Below are positions 1 through 6,804 of a DNA stretch of 7,283 nt, piece by piece. Positions within the stretch are counted from its first letter, which is position 1; each line of letters begins with the position of its first letter. The position numbers were made by a program, and so were the translations under genes. The stretch is from Gammaproteobacteria bacterium (GTDB taxonomy: Bacteria; Pseudomonadota; Gammaproteobacteria; Pseudomonadales; Porticoccaceae). The DNA lies in NCBI GenBank assembly GCA_003646355.1, contig QNFO01000053.1, forward strand, positions 1-7,283. The letters run 5' to 3'. The notes below the pieces were generated by a model. It was not told the origin of the DNA, ran no database searches, and was given only the letters and a program-made list of their open reading frames with translations.

Positions 1-2838
1 AAACTCAACGATGAGAATCGCGTTTTTAGCCGACAGGCCAATCGTGGTCAACACCCCCACCTGAAAGAAAATGTCGTTCGGCAAGCCCCGTGAATAGCTC
101 GCTAGCAAGGCACCAATCACACCGAGGGGCACGACAAGCATCACCGCAAAGGGGATGGCCCAGCTCTCATAAAGTGCTGCTAGGCATAGGAAGACCACGG
201 CCAAGGACAGTGCGTACAACAGCGGCGCCTGAGCACCGGACTGGGTTTCTTGCAAAGAGCCCCCCGTCCATTCAAAGCCAAAGCCCGGTGGTAGCTTGCT
301 GGCCAGCTCTTCCATCGCAGCGATGGCATCACCCGAGCTGTAGCCCGGTGCGGCCTCACCCAGAATTTCCATTGAGGCAACCCCGTTGTAGCGCTCTAGG
401 CGGGGTGAACCCTGGGTCCATTGCCCCGAAGAAAATGCCGCGAAGGACACCATGTCGCCCTCGGCGTTACGCACATACCAGTCCTTTAAGTGCTCTGGTG
501 ACATGCGATATTTAGCCTCACCCTGTACATAGACCTTTTTTACCCGGCCTTTATCAATAAAGTCATTGACGTAAGTCGAAGCCCAGGCGGTCGATAGCGT
601 GTTATTAATTTCAGTCATGGATACGCCCAGTGCTCGGGCTTTTTGTCGGTCGATACTGAGCTTAAACTGAGGGCTGTCATTCTGGCCATTGGGCCGCACT
701 TTTGTCAGGCGAGGGTCTTGTGCAGCGCCACCGAGGATTTGGTTACGCGCTGCCATCAGCGCATCGTGGCCCTTACCGGCAATATCTTTAAGCTGAAAAT
801 CAAAGCCCGCTGAATTACCCAGTGCGCGTATCGGTGGTGGATAAAATGCAAAAATGCGGGCATCTTTAATCTGCGATAAGCCAGCCATCGCCCGCCGAGA
901 CACCGCCTGCACGCTCTGCGAATCGAGACGCCGTTCAGCCCAATCGTGCATTCTGATGTAGCACTGGCCGTTATTTTGCCCCCGGCCACTAAAGTTAAAG
1001 CCCACCACACAATAGACCGTCGATATGGTGTCGGCCTCTTCCTCCGCATAATAGTGCTCAATTTGCTCCATCACGCCGCGCGTGCGTTCCATCGTTGCGC
1101 CCACCGGCAATTGCACCAGGGTGAACATCAAACCGGGATCGTCAGAAGGTAAAAAAGACGTTGGCATACGCGCAAATAAAACACCAACGGCAACGACAAT
1201 CACTGCGTAAATCAGAAAATAGCGCAGGGTTTTGCGAATAATGCTGGCGACCACATTTTGATACCAGCGAGAGGCCCGATCAAAGCCCCGATTAAACCAG
1301 CCAAAAAATCCCGTCTTGCTTAAGTGGTGACCTTCAACGGCGGGCTTCAATAAAGTGGCACACAGAGCCGGGGTAAGAATTAAAGCCACCAATACGGAGA
1401 GCACCATCGCCGAGGCAATGGTGATAGAAAATTGCCGATAGATCGCCCCTGTAGTGCCGGGGAAGAATGCCATGGGTACAAATACGGCCGACAGTACCAG
1501 GCCAATACCCACTAGCGCACCGGTAATTTGCGACATAGATTTACGTGTGGCATCGCGCGGCGATAAGTTCTCTTCAACCATTAAGCGCTCGACGTTTTCG
1601 ACCACCACAATGGCATCGTCAACCAACAGGCCGATGGCCAACACCATGCCAAACATAGTGAGTGTGTTAATGGAAAAACCAAAAGCGTGCAAAATACCGA
1701 AGGTGCCGAGCAGCACAACGGGGACGGCAATAGTCGGGATAAGCGTGGCGCGAAAATTCTGCAAGAACAGATACATGACAAAAAACACGAGAATAATAGC
1801 TTCAAACAGTGTTTTCACCACTTCCATAATCGACACTTCAACAAAAGGTGTCGTGTCATAACCGAGGTCCAGCTCCATGCCTTCGGGCATAAAAACGGCG
1901 AGTTCAGCCAGCTTCGCTTTTACATCGCGCGCCGTTTCCAGGGCGTTAGCACCTGATGCCTGACGCACCACAATGCCACTGGCAGGCACACCTTTAAAAT
2001 GATTTAAGAATTGATAGTTCTCACCGCCCAGCTCAATACGCGCCACATCGCGCAAATAAATACTGGAGCCGTCACGAATCACTCGCAGCAGTATGTCGCC
2101 AAACTCGTCGGCATTTTTCAACAAGGTTTGCGCAACAATAGTAGCGTTTAACTGCTGACCGGGCAGAGCCGGACCTGCACCGAGCTCACCGGCACGCACC
2201 TGAACATTTTCAGCGCGAATCGCCTCCACTACATCCTGTGTCGTCAGGCTAAAGCTATTGAGCTTGTCGGCATCGGGCCAGATGCGCATGGCGTATTGCG
2301 AACCAAAAAGAGTCGCTTCACCCACACCATTGATACGACCAATGGGCTCAAGAATATTAGCGGCGACATAATCAGCAATGTCATAGCGGTCATAACGACC
2401 ATCGGGGGAATAGAAGGCAATAACCATCATCACGCCGGTCGCTGATTTCGTCACTTTGACACCCTGCTCAATCACAGCCTGGGGCAGCAGCGGCATGGCA
2501 ACCTGAAGTTTATTCTGCACCTGTACCTGGGCAATATCGGGATCTGTACCCGGTAAAAATGTCAGTTTGATTTCGCCGACACCCGCCGAATCACTCTTCG
2601 ATGACATATAAAGTATGTTGTCGATACCGACCATATTTTGCTCGATGATCTGCACCACTGTGTCTTGCACGGTTTCTGCTGAAGCACCCGGATTGATCGC
2701 TTTGATCGACACCGCTGGCGGCGCAACTTCGGGATACTGCTCAATCGGCAACTGGGTAATGGACAGAACGCCAGCTAACATCACGATAATGGCAAGCACC
2801 CAGGCAAAAATGGGGCGGTCAATAAAGAAATTTGGCAT
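1..2838 (-). CDS. RND efflux permease, HAE1/AcrB-MexB type (3' end cut by window edge)
   Basis: Inner-membrane proton/drug antiporter subunit of a tripartite exporter. The frame is open without a stop for 946 codons and runs off base 1; AcrB and MexB have about 1046-1049 residues, so about 100 C-terminal residues are missing. The N-terminus [18 protein letters not shown] is the classic first transmembrane helix of the family. The TM4 proton-relay pair is present as [16 protein letters not shown] with D407 and D408, and the TM10 lysine as [11 protein letters not shown] with K938, equivalent to AcrB K940. [11 protein letters not shown] (F178) and FNFSGRGQN (F614, F616, the switch-loop region) are porter-domain landmarks. 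Near-identical numbering to AcrB argues against any internal frameshift. The start ATG lies directly after the adaptor's TAA, with AAGGG about 10 nt upstream inside the adaptor gene, so the two are co-transcribed and probably translationally coupled. Substrates cannot be read from sequence. Family assignment is very secure; orthology to acrB rather than mexB or acrD is not. Confidence 0.97.
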   Translation of the reverse strand, partial: MPNFFIDRPIFAWVLAIIVMLAGVLSITQLPIEQYPEVAPPAVSIKAINPGASAETVQDTVVQIIEQNMVGIDNILYMSSKSDSAGVGEIKLTFLPGTDPDIAQVQVQNKLQVAMPLLPQAVIEQGVKVTKSATGVMMVIAFYSPDGRYDRYDIADYVAANILEPIGRINGVGEATLFGSQYAMRIWPDADKLNSFSLTTQDVVEAIRAENVQVRAGELGAGPALPGQQLNATIVAQTLLKNADEFGDILLRVIRDGSSIYLRDVARIELGGENYQFLNHFKGVPASGIVVRQASGANALETARDVKAKLAELAVFMPEGMELDLGYDTTPFVEVSIMEVVKTLFEAIILVFFVMYLFLQNFRATLIPTIAVPVVLLGTFGILHAFGFSINTLTMFGMVLAIGLLVDDAIVVVENVERLMVEENLSPRDATRKSMSQITGALVGIGLVLSAVFVPMAFFPGTTGAIYRQFSITIASAMVLSVLVALILTPALCATLLKPAVEGHHLSKTGFFGWFNRGFDRASRWYQNVVASIIRKTLRYFLIYAVIVVAVGVLFARMPTSFLPSDDPGLMFTLVQLPVGATMERTRGVMEQIEHYYAEEEADTISTVYCVVGFNFSGRGQNNGQCYIRMHDWAERRLDSQSVQAVSRRAMAGLSQIKDARIFAFYPPPIRALGNSAGFDFQLKDIAGKGHDALMAARNQILGGAAQDPRLTKVRPNGQNDSPQFKLSIDRQKARALGVSMTEINNTLSTAWASTYVNDFIDKGRVKKVYVQGEAKYRMSPEHLKDWYVRNAEGDMVSFAAFSSGQWTQGSPRLERYNGVASMEILGEAAPGYSSGDAIAAMEELASKLPPGFGFEWTGGSLQETQSGAQAPLLYALSLAVVFLCLAALYESWAIPFAVMLVVPLGVIGALLASYSRGLPNDIFFQVGVLTTIGLSAKNAILIVEF

Positions 2839-4044
2839 TTAATGCGCACCCTTATTAGCGTCAGCTTTATAGGCGACCGTTGTTACCTCTGCCCCGTGCC
2901 GCACTTTTTGCAGACCACCGATAATAATTTTCTCCCCCGCTTGCAGGCCGTCGAGTACCAGCCATTGATCGCCAATGGCGCGACCGGTTTTAACCAGTCG
3001 TCGTTCAACTTTATTGTCGGCACCCACCACCATGGCCACGGCACTGCCTGAATATTCAAAGGTAATCGCTTGTTGCGGTGCCAAAATTGCCGACTTTTTA
3101 ATACCCTGTTCAAGCCGAGCGCGAACAAACATGCCGGGTAATAACAAGGTATCGGGGTTTGGTACTGTCGCTCGCAGGGTCACAGCCCCAGTGCTTTGAT
3201 CAACACTGACTTCGGAAAACTGCAGGCTACCTGGGTGGGCATATTCACTGCCGTCTTCAAGCACCAGCCTGATAACAGTGCCGCCAATTGCAGACTGTAC
3301 GAGCTGTCCCGAGGCCATCTGCCGCTTCATGGCTAACAGCTCTTTACTCGACTGCGTAATATCGACATAGAGGGGATCGAGCTGGCGAATGACCGCTAAC
3401 ACCTCCTCTTGCTCGGCTTCGACCAAAGCGCCATCGGTGACGAATGAACTGCCAATGCGACCGGAAATCGGCGCCTTAATCAGCGAGTATTGTAAGTTGA
3501 TAGCAGAAATTTCCCGCTCCGCTTTCGCCACGGCAACATTGGCCCGCGCTTCACGCAAGGCGGCCTGTGCATCGTCGTAGTTTTCCTGGCTAATGGTTTT
3601 CTTGCCAATCAAATCTTCGTAACGATTGGTTTTTAATACCGCTGCCGACAGACTGGCTTCTGCACGCAATTGCGCTGCCGCCGCTCGATTCACCTCGGCA
3701 AGGAACAACTCAGACGCTATTTGATAGAGGGGGTCACCCGCATTGACTTCGCTGCCTTCAACAAAAAGACGCTCGGCGATAATACCGCCAACCTGTGGTC
3801 GCACTTCTGCGATGCGATAGGCGGAGGTACGGCCCGGTAGTTCGGTGCTCAGCAGTACATCGGCCGCCTTGATTTCTACCACTGCGACTTCAACCGGCCC
3901 TCTTGCCGCTGCTGGCCCCGGGGGCTTGTCACAAGCGGACAGGAATAGTGTCGCAACTAGAATGCACAGAAATGAACGGGGGAAGTGATTAGGGCTGAAT
4001 ACTGTTTGGCAACAACGACGAATAGACATGGCACTGCAGGGCAT
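2839..4044 (-). CDS. RND efflux periplasmic adaptor lipoprotein (membrane fusion protein, AcrA/MexA type)
   Basis: Periplasmic adaptor linking the RND permease to an outer-membrane channel; 401 residues with the start chosen here. A hydrophobic segment (about residues 25-37) ends in the lipobox LSAC, giving a lipidated Cys38. Asp39 at +2 is the known inner-membrane-retention signal and is also present in AcrA. Residues 68-86 carry the AcrA-family signature ELPGRTSAYRIAEVRPQVG at the start of the first lipoyl half. An Ala/Glu/Arg-rich helical hairpin follows (about 112-183), then the second lipoyl half YSLIKAPISGRIG (186-198), the beta-barrel (LDPLYVDIT about 222-230) and the membrane-proximal domain. 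The frame is open upstream to an ATG at 4104, but the ATG at 4044 has a perfect AAGGAGG six bases before it, so the shorter form is preferred. A further in-frame ATG at residue 6 lacks such a site. The stop TAA abuts the permease ATG with no gap. Confidence 0.96.
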   Translation of the reverse strand: MPCSAMSIRRCCQTVFSPNHFPRSFLCILVATLFLSACDKPPGPAAARGPVEVAVVEIKAADVLLSTELPGRTSAYRIAEVRPQVGGIIAERLFVEGSEVNAGDPLYQIASELFLAEVNRAAAAQLRAEASLSAAVLKTNRYEDLIGKKTISQENYDDAQAALREARANVAVAKAEREISAINLQYSLIKAPISGRIGSSFVTDGALVEAEQEEVLAVIRQLDPLYVDITQSSKELLAMKRQMASGQLVQSAIGGTVIRLVLEDGSEYAHPGSLQFSEVSVDQSTGAVTLRATVPNPDTLLLPGMFVRARLEQGIKKSAILAPQQAITFEYSGSAVAMVVGADNKVERRLVKTGRAIGDQWLVLDGLQAGEKIIIGGLQKVRHGAEVTTVAYKADANKGAH

Positions 4045-4050
4045 GTACTG

Positions 4051-4057
4051 CCTCCTT
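4051..4057 (-). promoter_or_regulatory. Strong ribosome binding site that fixes the adaptor start
   Basis: On the minus strand this reads AAGGAGG, a full complement to the 16S anti-Shine-Dalgarno core, six bases before the ATG at 4044-4042. It decides between that start and the ATG 60 bases upstream, which has no comparable site. Confidence 0.85.
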
Positions 4058-4079
4058 GCTAGAGTTGTTTTTATTTTAA

Positions 4080-4100
4080 TCGGCCACTGATCATAGCCGA
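4080..4100. promoter_or_regulatory. Imperfect palindrome, possible repressor operator
   Basis: TCGGC (4080-4084) is inverted as GCCGA (4096-4100) around a central TGATCA (4088-4093), giving a 21-bp near-palindrome with arms offset by one base. It overlaps the candidate -10 TATGAT at 4090-4095. Its size and position would suit a dimeric repressor of the TetR (AcrR/NalC-like) kind that usually controls such pumps. That is inference; no regulator gene is present nearby. Confidence 0.3.
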
Positions 4101-4115
4101 ACAATGACCCGAACA
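4097..4115. repeat. 7-bp direct repeat CCGAACA, 12-bp period
   Basis: CCGAACA occurs at 4097-4103 and again at 4109-4115, separated by ATGAC. The copies lie about one helical turn apart, as expected for a protein contacting one DNA face twice. The inner copy overlaps the end of the palindrome at 4080-4100. The repeat is short and chance is possible. Confidence 0.35.
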
Positions 4116-4157
4116 GTGAAAATATTCATAGTGATTAAACATTAAAAACCAACTCAC

Positions 4158-4850
4158 TTAGCTAGCTGTCTTTTTGAAAAAGACCACATCTGCACCGCAA
4201 TACACCGGCTCAACCTGCCATAACTTACCCAGCCAATTAAACGTTTCCTCACTGAAAAAAACGATGTGCGTTGGATCATTTTTATAGTGCCAACGAGCAA
4301 ACGCAGCTTGATCAATCACCCGCTTGGTCATAATGGCCAGGACACCGCCCGGCTTGATTAGCGCCCATAAACGCGTCAGTTCGCGCCCTGGTGCCTGCAA
4401 GTGTTCAACAACTTCGCTACTGGTAATAAATTCATATTGACGCGTGAATACGCCTTCATCTGGCGCATAAAAAGGATCGTAAAGTTCAACACGGTGACCC
4501 GCTTCTGCCAACATTAAAGACAGTGTTGGCCCGGGGCCGCTGCCAAAATCCAGGCCCTGACTGGCCGGTTTAAGCTGCTGGAGTAGTGGTTTAGAGAGCC
4601 GCTCTAAAAAAGTGCGATAGCCCGTGTCGAGAGGAGAGTTTTGATGCAGGTCATAATACGACTTTTCATCGGCCTTGCTCAAATAGCTTGTGGGCGGCAC
4701 GAAGACCAGTGCACATTGGCTGCAGCGTAAATAGTCACGCTGTTTATCCCGGTGAAAAAAAACGCTTTCTACAGAAAAACAAAGGGGGCAAGCCTCGGTT
4801 ATTAACCGTGAACCTGCCCCCTCGGCAAATGCATGTTTTTCAGACGCCAT
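4158..4850 (-). CDS. Class I SAM-dependent methyltransferase with N-terminal zinc-ribbon-like element
   Basis: A 230-residue protein, probably cytoplasmic. Residues 21-46 hold two cysteine pairs, CPLC (21, 24) and CSQC (43, 46), typical of a small zinc ribbon. The Rossmann core follows: motif I is DFGSGPG (101-107), the acidic end of strand beta2 is in ELYDPFY (D125), and SSEVVEHL (144-151) with LWALIKPGGVLAIMTKR (161-177) are the post-I and post-II strands common to Methyltransf_11/23-type enzymes. The C-terminal WHYKNDPTHIVFFS (187-200) carries the His often seen in small-molecule methyltransferases of this kind. The only plausible in-frame start is the ATG at 4850; no good Shine-Dalgarno precedes it, so weak or coupled translation from the dehydrogenase 26 bp upstream is likely. 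The substrate is unknown; the fold is secure. Confidence 0.88.
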   Translation of the reverse strand: MASEKHAFAEGAGSRLITEACPLCFSVESVFFHRDKQRDYLRCSQCALVFVPPTSYLSKADEKSYYDLHQNSPLDTGYRTFLERLSKPLLQQLKPASQGLDFGSGPGPTLSLMLAEAGHRVELYDPFYAPDEGVFTRQYEFITSSEVVEHLQAPGRELTRLWALIKPGGVLAIMTKRVIDQAAFARWHYKNDPTHIVFFSEETFNWLGKLWQVEPVYCGADVVFFKKTAS

Positions 4851-4876
4851 TGTTAGAGTCGGCGCCGTTGTGACAA

Positions 4877-5971
4877 TTAATCGTAAACGATAACGCCACG
4901 TGCATTTTTACCCGCTTCCATATCTTCAAAAGCCTGAGCGACTTCATCAATGGAGTAAGTCTGAGTAACCATGCTGTCGAGATCCAGCTTGCCCTGCTTG
5001 TAGAGTTCGAGATACTTGGGGAAATCAACCTTGAATTCAGCACTACCGTACATAGAGCCTTTGATCGTTTTCGCCGTCATTGGGAACATCAATGCATTGA
5101 GTTCCAACTTCTCGCTCAGTTTGCCCACGCCAACAACAGTCATCGTGCCACCGCGACGCGTAACCTTCTGCGCCTGATCGACAACAGCGGGAATACCAAT
5201 GGCTTCAAAACCATAGTCAACACCGATACCGTCGGTCATTCCCATGATTTCTTTCATCACGTCGCCGCTAGCATTAACGGTATCCGTTGCACCGAGTTTT
5301 TTGGCAGTCGCCAGTTTCTCGTCGGACAAATCAACGGCGATAATTTTTACCGCACCGGCAATACGTGCGCCCTGAATAATCGACAGGCCAACACCGCCAG
5401 CGCCAAAGACGGCAACTGTGCTACCAGGCTTCACTTCAGCCGTTTTCAGCGCAGCACCAACACCGGTGGTGACACCACAACCGACCAGAGCGGCAGCTTT
5501 CATGTCGATGTCTTTGTCAATTTTAACCAGACACATTGAAGGTACAACCGAGTACTCAGCCATGTTGCCGAGGAATTGCATAACATTGAGGTCTTTACCG
5601 TCGAGCTTAACGCGCGCAGTGCCGTCCATCATTTTGCCGTCGGGCGTGCTCTTCATGCACAGGTAAGGCTCGCTGCGCAGGCAGTGGTAGCACTCGCCAC
5701 AGTTAGGCACGAAAGACAAAGTAACGTGGTCGCCAACTTCAACATTGGTAACGCCTTCGCCCAGTTCTTCAACAATACCGGCGCCTTCGTGGCCCAGTAC
5801 CATAGGGAAAGGCACGGGAATGGTGCCGTTAATCACTGACAAGTCAGAGTGGCAAATGCCCGTCGCCTTAATTTTAACCAGCACTTCGCCAGCTTTGGGG
5901 GCATCAATCGTTACTTCTTCAACAGCGTATTTGTTGAGTTCGTGAGCCACAACGGCCTTCATTGTTTTCAT
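4877..5971 (-). CDS. Zinc-dependent medium-chain alcohol dehydrogenase, NAD(P)-binding
   Basis: A 364-residue member of the MDR/zinc alcohol dehydrogenase family, catalysing reversible alcohol-aldehyde oxidation with a nicotinamide cofactor. Catalytic-zinc ligands are Cys40 (GICHSD), His61 with Glu62 (GHEG) and Cys165 (VGCGVTTG). The structural zinc site is complete: Cys91, 94, 97 and 105 in CGECYHCLRSEPYLC. The Rossmann motif GAGGVG is at 190-195 and Asp214 (AVDLS) at the end of the next strand favours NAD over NADP. Length and the insert after the structural zinc site resemble class III-like dehydrogenases. The start ATG at 5971 has GAGGA five bases upstream, better placed than the second Met at codon 4. 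It lies downstream of the tRNA operon on the same strand, 168 bp from tRNA-His; no confident own promoter was found. Substrate unknown: primary or allylic alcohols, or a formaldehyde role, cannot be separated by sequence alone. Confidence 0.95.
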   Translation of the reverse strand: MKTMKAVVAHELNKYAVEEVTIDAPKAGEVLVKIKATGICHSDLSVINGTIPVPFPMVLGHEGAGIVEELGEGVTNVEVGDHVTLSFVPNCGECYHCLRSEPYLCMKSTPDGKMMDGTARVKLDGKDLNVMQFLGNMAEYSVVPSMCLVKIDKDIDMKAAALVGCGVTTGVGAALKTAEVKPGSTVAVFGAGGVGLSIIQGARIAGAVKIIAVDLSDEKLATAKKLGATDTVNASGDVMKEIMGMTDGIGVDYGFEAIGIPAVVDQAQKVTRRGGTMTVVGVGKLSEKLELNALMFPMTAKTIKGSMYGSAEFKVDFPKYLELYKQGKLDLDSMVTQTYSIDEVAQAFEDMEAGKNARGVIVYD

Positions 5972-6139
5972 GTCATTCCTCTTCAGTTGATCTTAGTAAA
6001 AAGCGGCGCTAAGTCTACCACCAATCAGGCCACTTACACGGCCCCGGTAAAATGCGGGCAATATAAAATACGAATTCAGGCCAAACGCGAGAATCCAAAG
6101 GTAAGGTTTTACAGTTTAAAATTAAGGTCTTAAAAAAGA

Positions 6140-6215
6140 TGGGGTGGCTGACGGGGATTGAACCCGCGACCACAGGAATCACAATCCTGGGCTCTACCAA
6201 CTGAGCTACAGCCAC
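6140..6215 (-). tRNA. tRNA-His (anticodon GTG)
   Basis: Minus-strand sequence folds as a full cloverleaf starting GTGGCTG and ending CAGCCAC-C-CCA, with the 3' CCA encoded at 6142-6140. The anticodon GTG is at 6182-6180 in the loop TTGTGAT, the D-arm holds AGCTCAGTTGGTAGAGC, and the T-loop reads TTCAATC. The base before G1 (6216) is G, matching the His-specific G-1 opposite C73, so the mature tRNA probably begins at 6216. It closely resembles E. coli hisR. It is the last gene of the three-tRNA cluster. The CCA is followed at once by a T-rich run (TCTTTTTT). Confidence 0.97.
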
Positions 6216-6344
6216 CATCGACTGGTACGCCGGAATCAATAACAAGACAATCCCGACTTGCGGTATTTTTTGAGGCTTAATCTACATGAGGTAAATCAGC
6301 ACTCGATCAATACCTATAAAAAAGTGTTCGAATTAAATATCACC

Positions 6345-6361
6345 ACCGGCTAAGCACCGGT
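6345..6361 (-). other. Small hairpin in the Arg-His tRNA spacer
   Basis: Inverted arms ACCGG and CCGGT (6345-6349 and 6357-6361) with a 7-nt loop, starting five bases after the encoded CCA of tRNA-Arg. No U-tract follows, so it is more likely a processing element or attenuator than a terminator. With only five base pairs it may be chance. The rest of the 149-bp spacer (6217-6365) holds nothing recognisable. Confidence 0.3.
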
Positions 6362-6365
6362 TAGT

Positions 6366-6442
<77 letters not shown>

Positions 6443-6518
6443 ATAACACCACCATAACATGGCAAAATTACCGCCAGGCCCTGGATTCAAAGCCCCTGAG
6501 CTGCCAACCAATAAAAAT

Positions 6519-6595
6519 TGGTCGGGGAAGAGGGATTCGAACCCCCGACATCCTGCTCCCAAAGCAGGCGCGCTACCAAACTGCGCTATTCCCCG
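6519..6595 (-). tRNA. tRNA-Pro (anticodon TGG)
   Basis: A 77-nt minus-strand cloverleaf from CGGGGAA to TTCCCCG-A-CCA, CCA encoded at 6521-6519. The anticodon TGG (6561-6559) lies in the loop TTTGGGA; the D-arm AGCGCAGTTTGGTAGCGC and T-loop TTCGAAT are typical. It resembles E. coli proM and decodes most CCN codons with a modified U34. It is the first gene after the promoter at 6623-6651, with about 20 nt of 5' leader. Confidence 0.97.
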
Positions 6596-6622
6596 ATTAA
6601 CTGGCTTCCTCAGAAGGCGCGC

Positions 6623-6651
6623 ATAATACCCGCCAGCCTTCATCCGGTCAA
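6623..6651 (-). promoter_or_regulatory. Sigma70 promoter of the tRNA-Pro-Arg-His operon
   Basis: On the minus strand, -35 TTGACC (6651-6646) and -10 TATTAT (6628-6623) are separated by exactly 17 bp. Each hexamer is five of six to consensus. The -10 is followed immediately by GCGCGCC, the GC-rich discriminator typical of stable-RNA promoters under ppGpp/stringent control. A run of A/T (about 6670-6695) further upstream may act as an UP-like element. The predicted start near 6616 leaves about 20 nt before tRNA-Pro. The divergent folD must start within the same 209-bp gap (6596-6804); only weak candidates exist for it, TTGACC at 6695-6700 with TCTCAT at 17 bp, or TTGCCT at 6723-6728 with TAGCGT at 16 bp. 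Confidence 0.85.
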
Positions 6652-6804
6652 TCAATCGACACACTTTATCGTCGTAAAAGCATATAAAAAACTATTGACC
6701 GCAGTACTCTCTATTCTTCTCATTGCCTGCCGGGCATGACAAAATAGCGTCCTTGCTTTCATCCCCTCGTTTTTGAGTCGCACTCACAGCAATACCGGAG
6801 CCCC

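Larger units (their letters stand above)
4045..4157 (-). promoter_or_regulatory. Leader and probable promoter/operator region of the efflux operon
   Basis: This 113-bp non-coding gap lies between the methyltransferase stop and the adaptor start and is the only place for an efflux-operon promoter in the window. Two weak -10-like hexamers are visible on the minus strand: TATGAT (4095-4090) and TAAAAT (4078-4073). Neither has a good -35 at 17 bp; TTGTTC (4104-4099) is 20 bp from the second. An imperfect palindrome and a direct repeat (listed separately) overlap these elements, the usual arrangement for a repressor site. No clear intrinsic terminator for the upstream methyltransferase was seen, so read-through is possible. 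Which promoter is used is unresolved. Confidence 0.4.

Noticed and set aside
90..1956. Several plus-strand and minus-strand frames of 60-141 codons inside the permease gene
   Set aside because: They are shadows of the permease, whose frame is open for all 946 codons and matches AcrB throughout. Their products are low-complexity and lack family features.
2883..3128. An 81-codon minus-strand frame in the adaptor gene
   Set aside because: It overlaps the adaptor reading frame fully in another phase and has no recognisable motif.
4131..4160. AGTGA/TCACT inverted repeat after the methyltransferase stop, considered as a terminator
   Set aside because: The loop is about 19 bases, the stem is short and AT-rich, and no U-tract follows the second arm.
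5992..6013. Inverted repeat CTTAG/CTAAG just upstream of the dehydrogenase ribosome binding site
   Set aside because: Only five base pairs around a 12-base loop with no conserved riboswitch elements; too weak to call.
6015..6245. Minus-strand 76-codon frame containing VAQLVEPRIVIPVVAGSIPV
   Set aside because: It is a read-through of tRNA-His, another common false protein, with no ribosome binding site.
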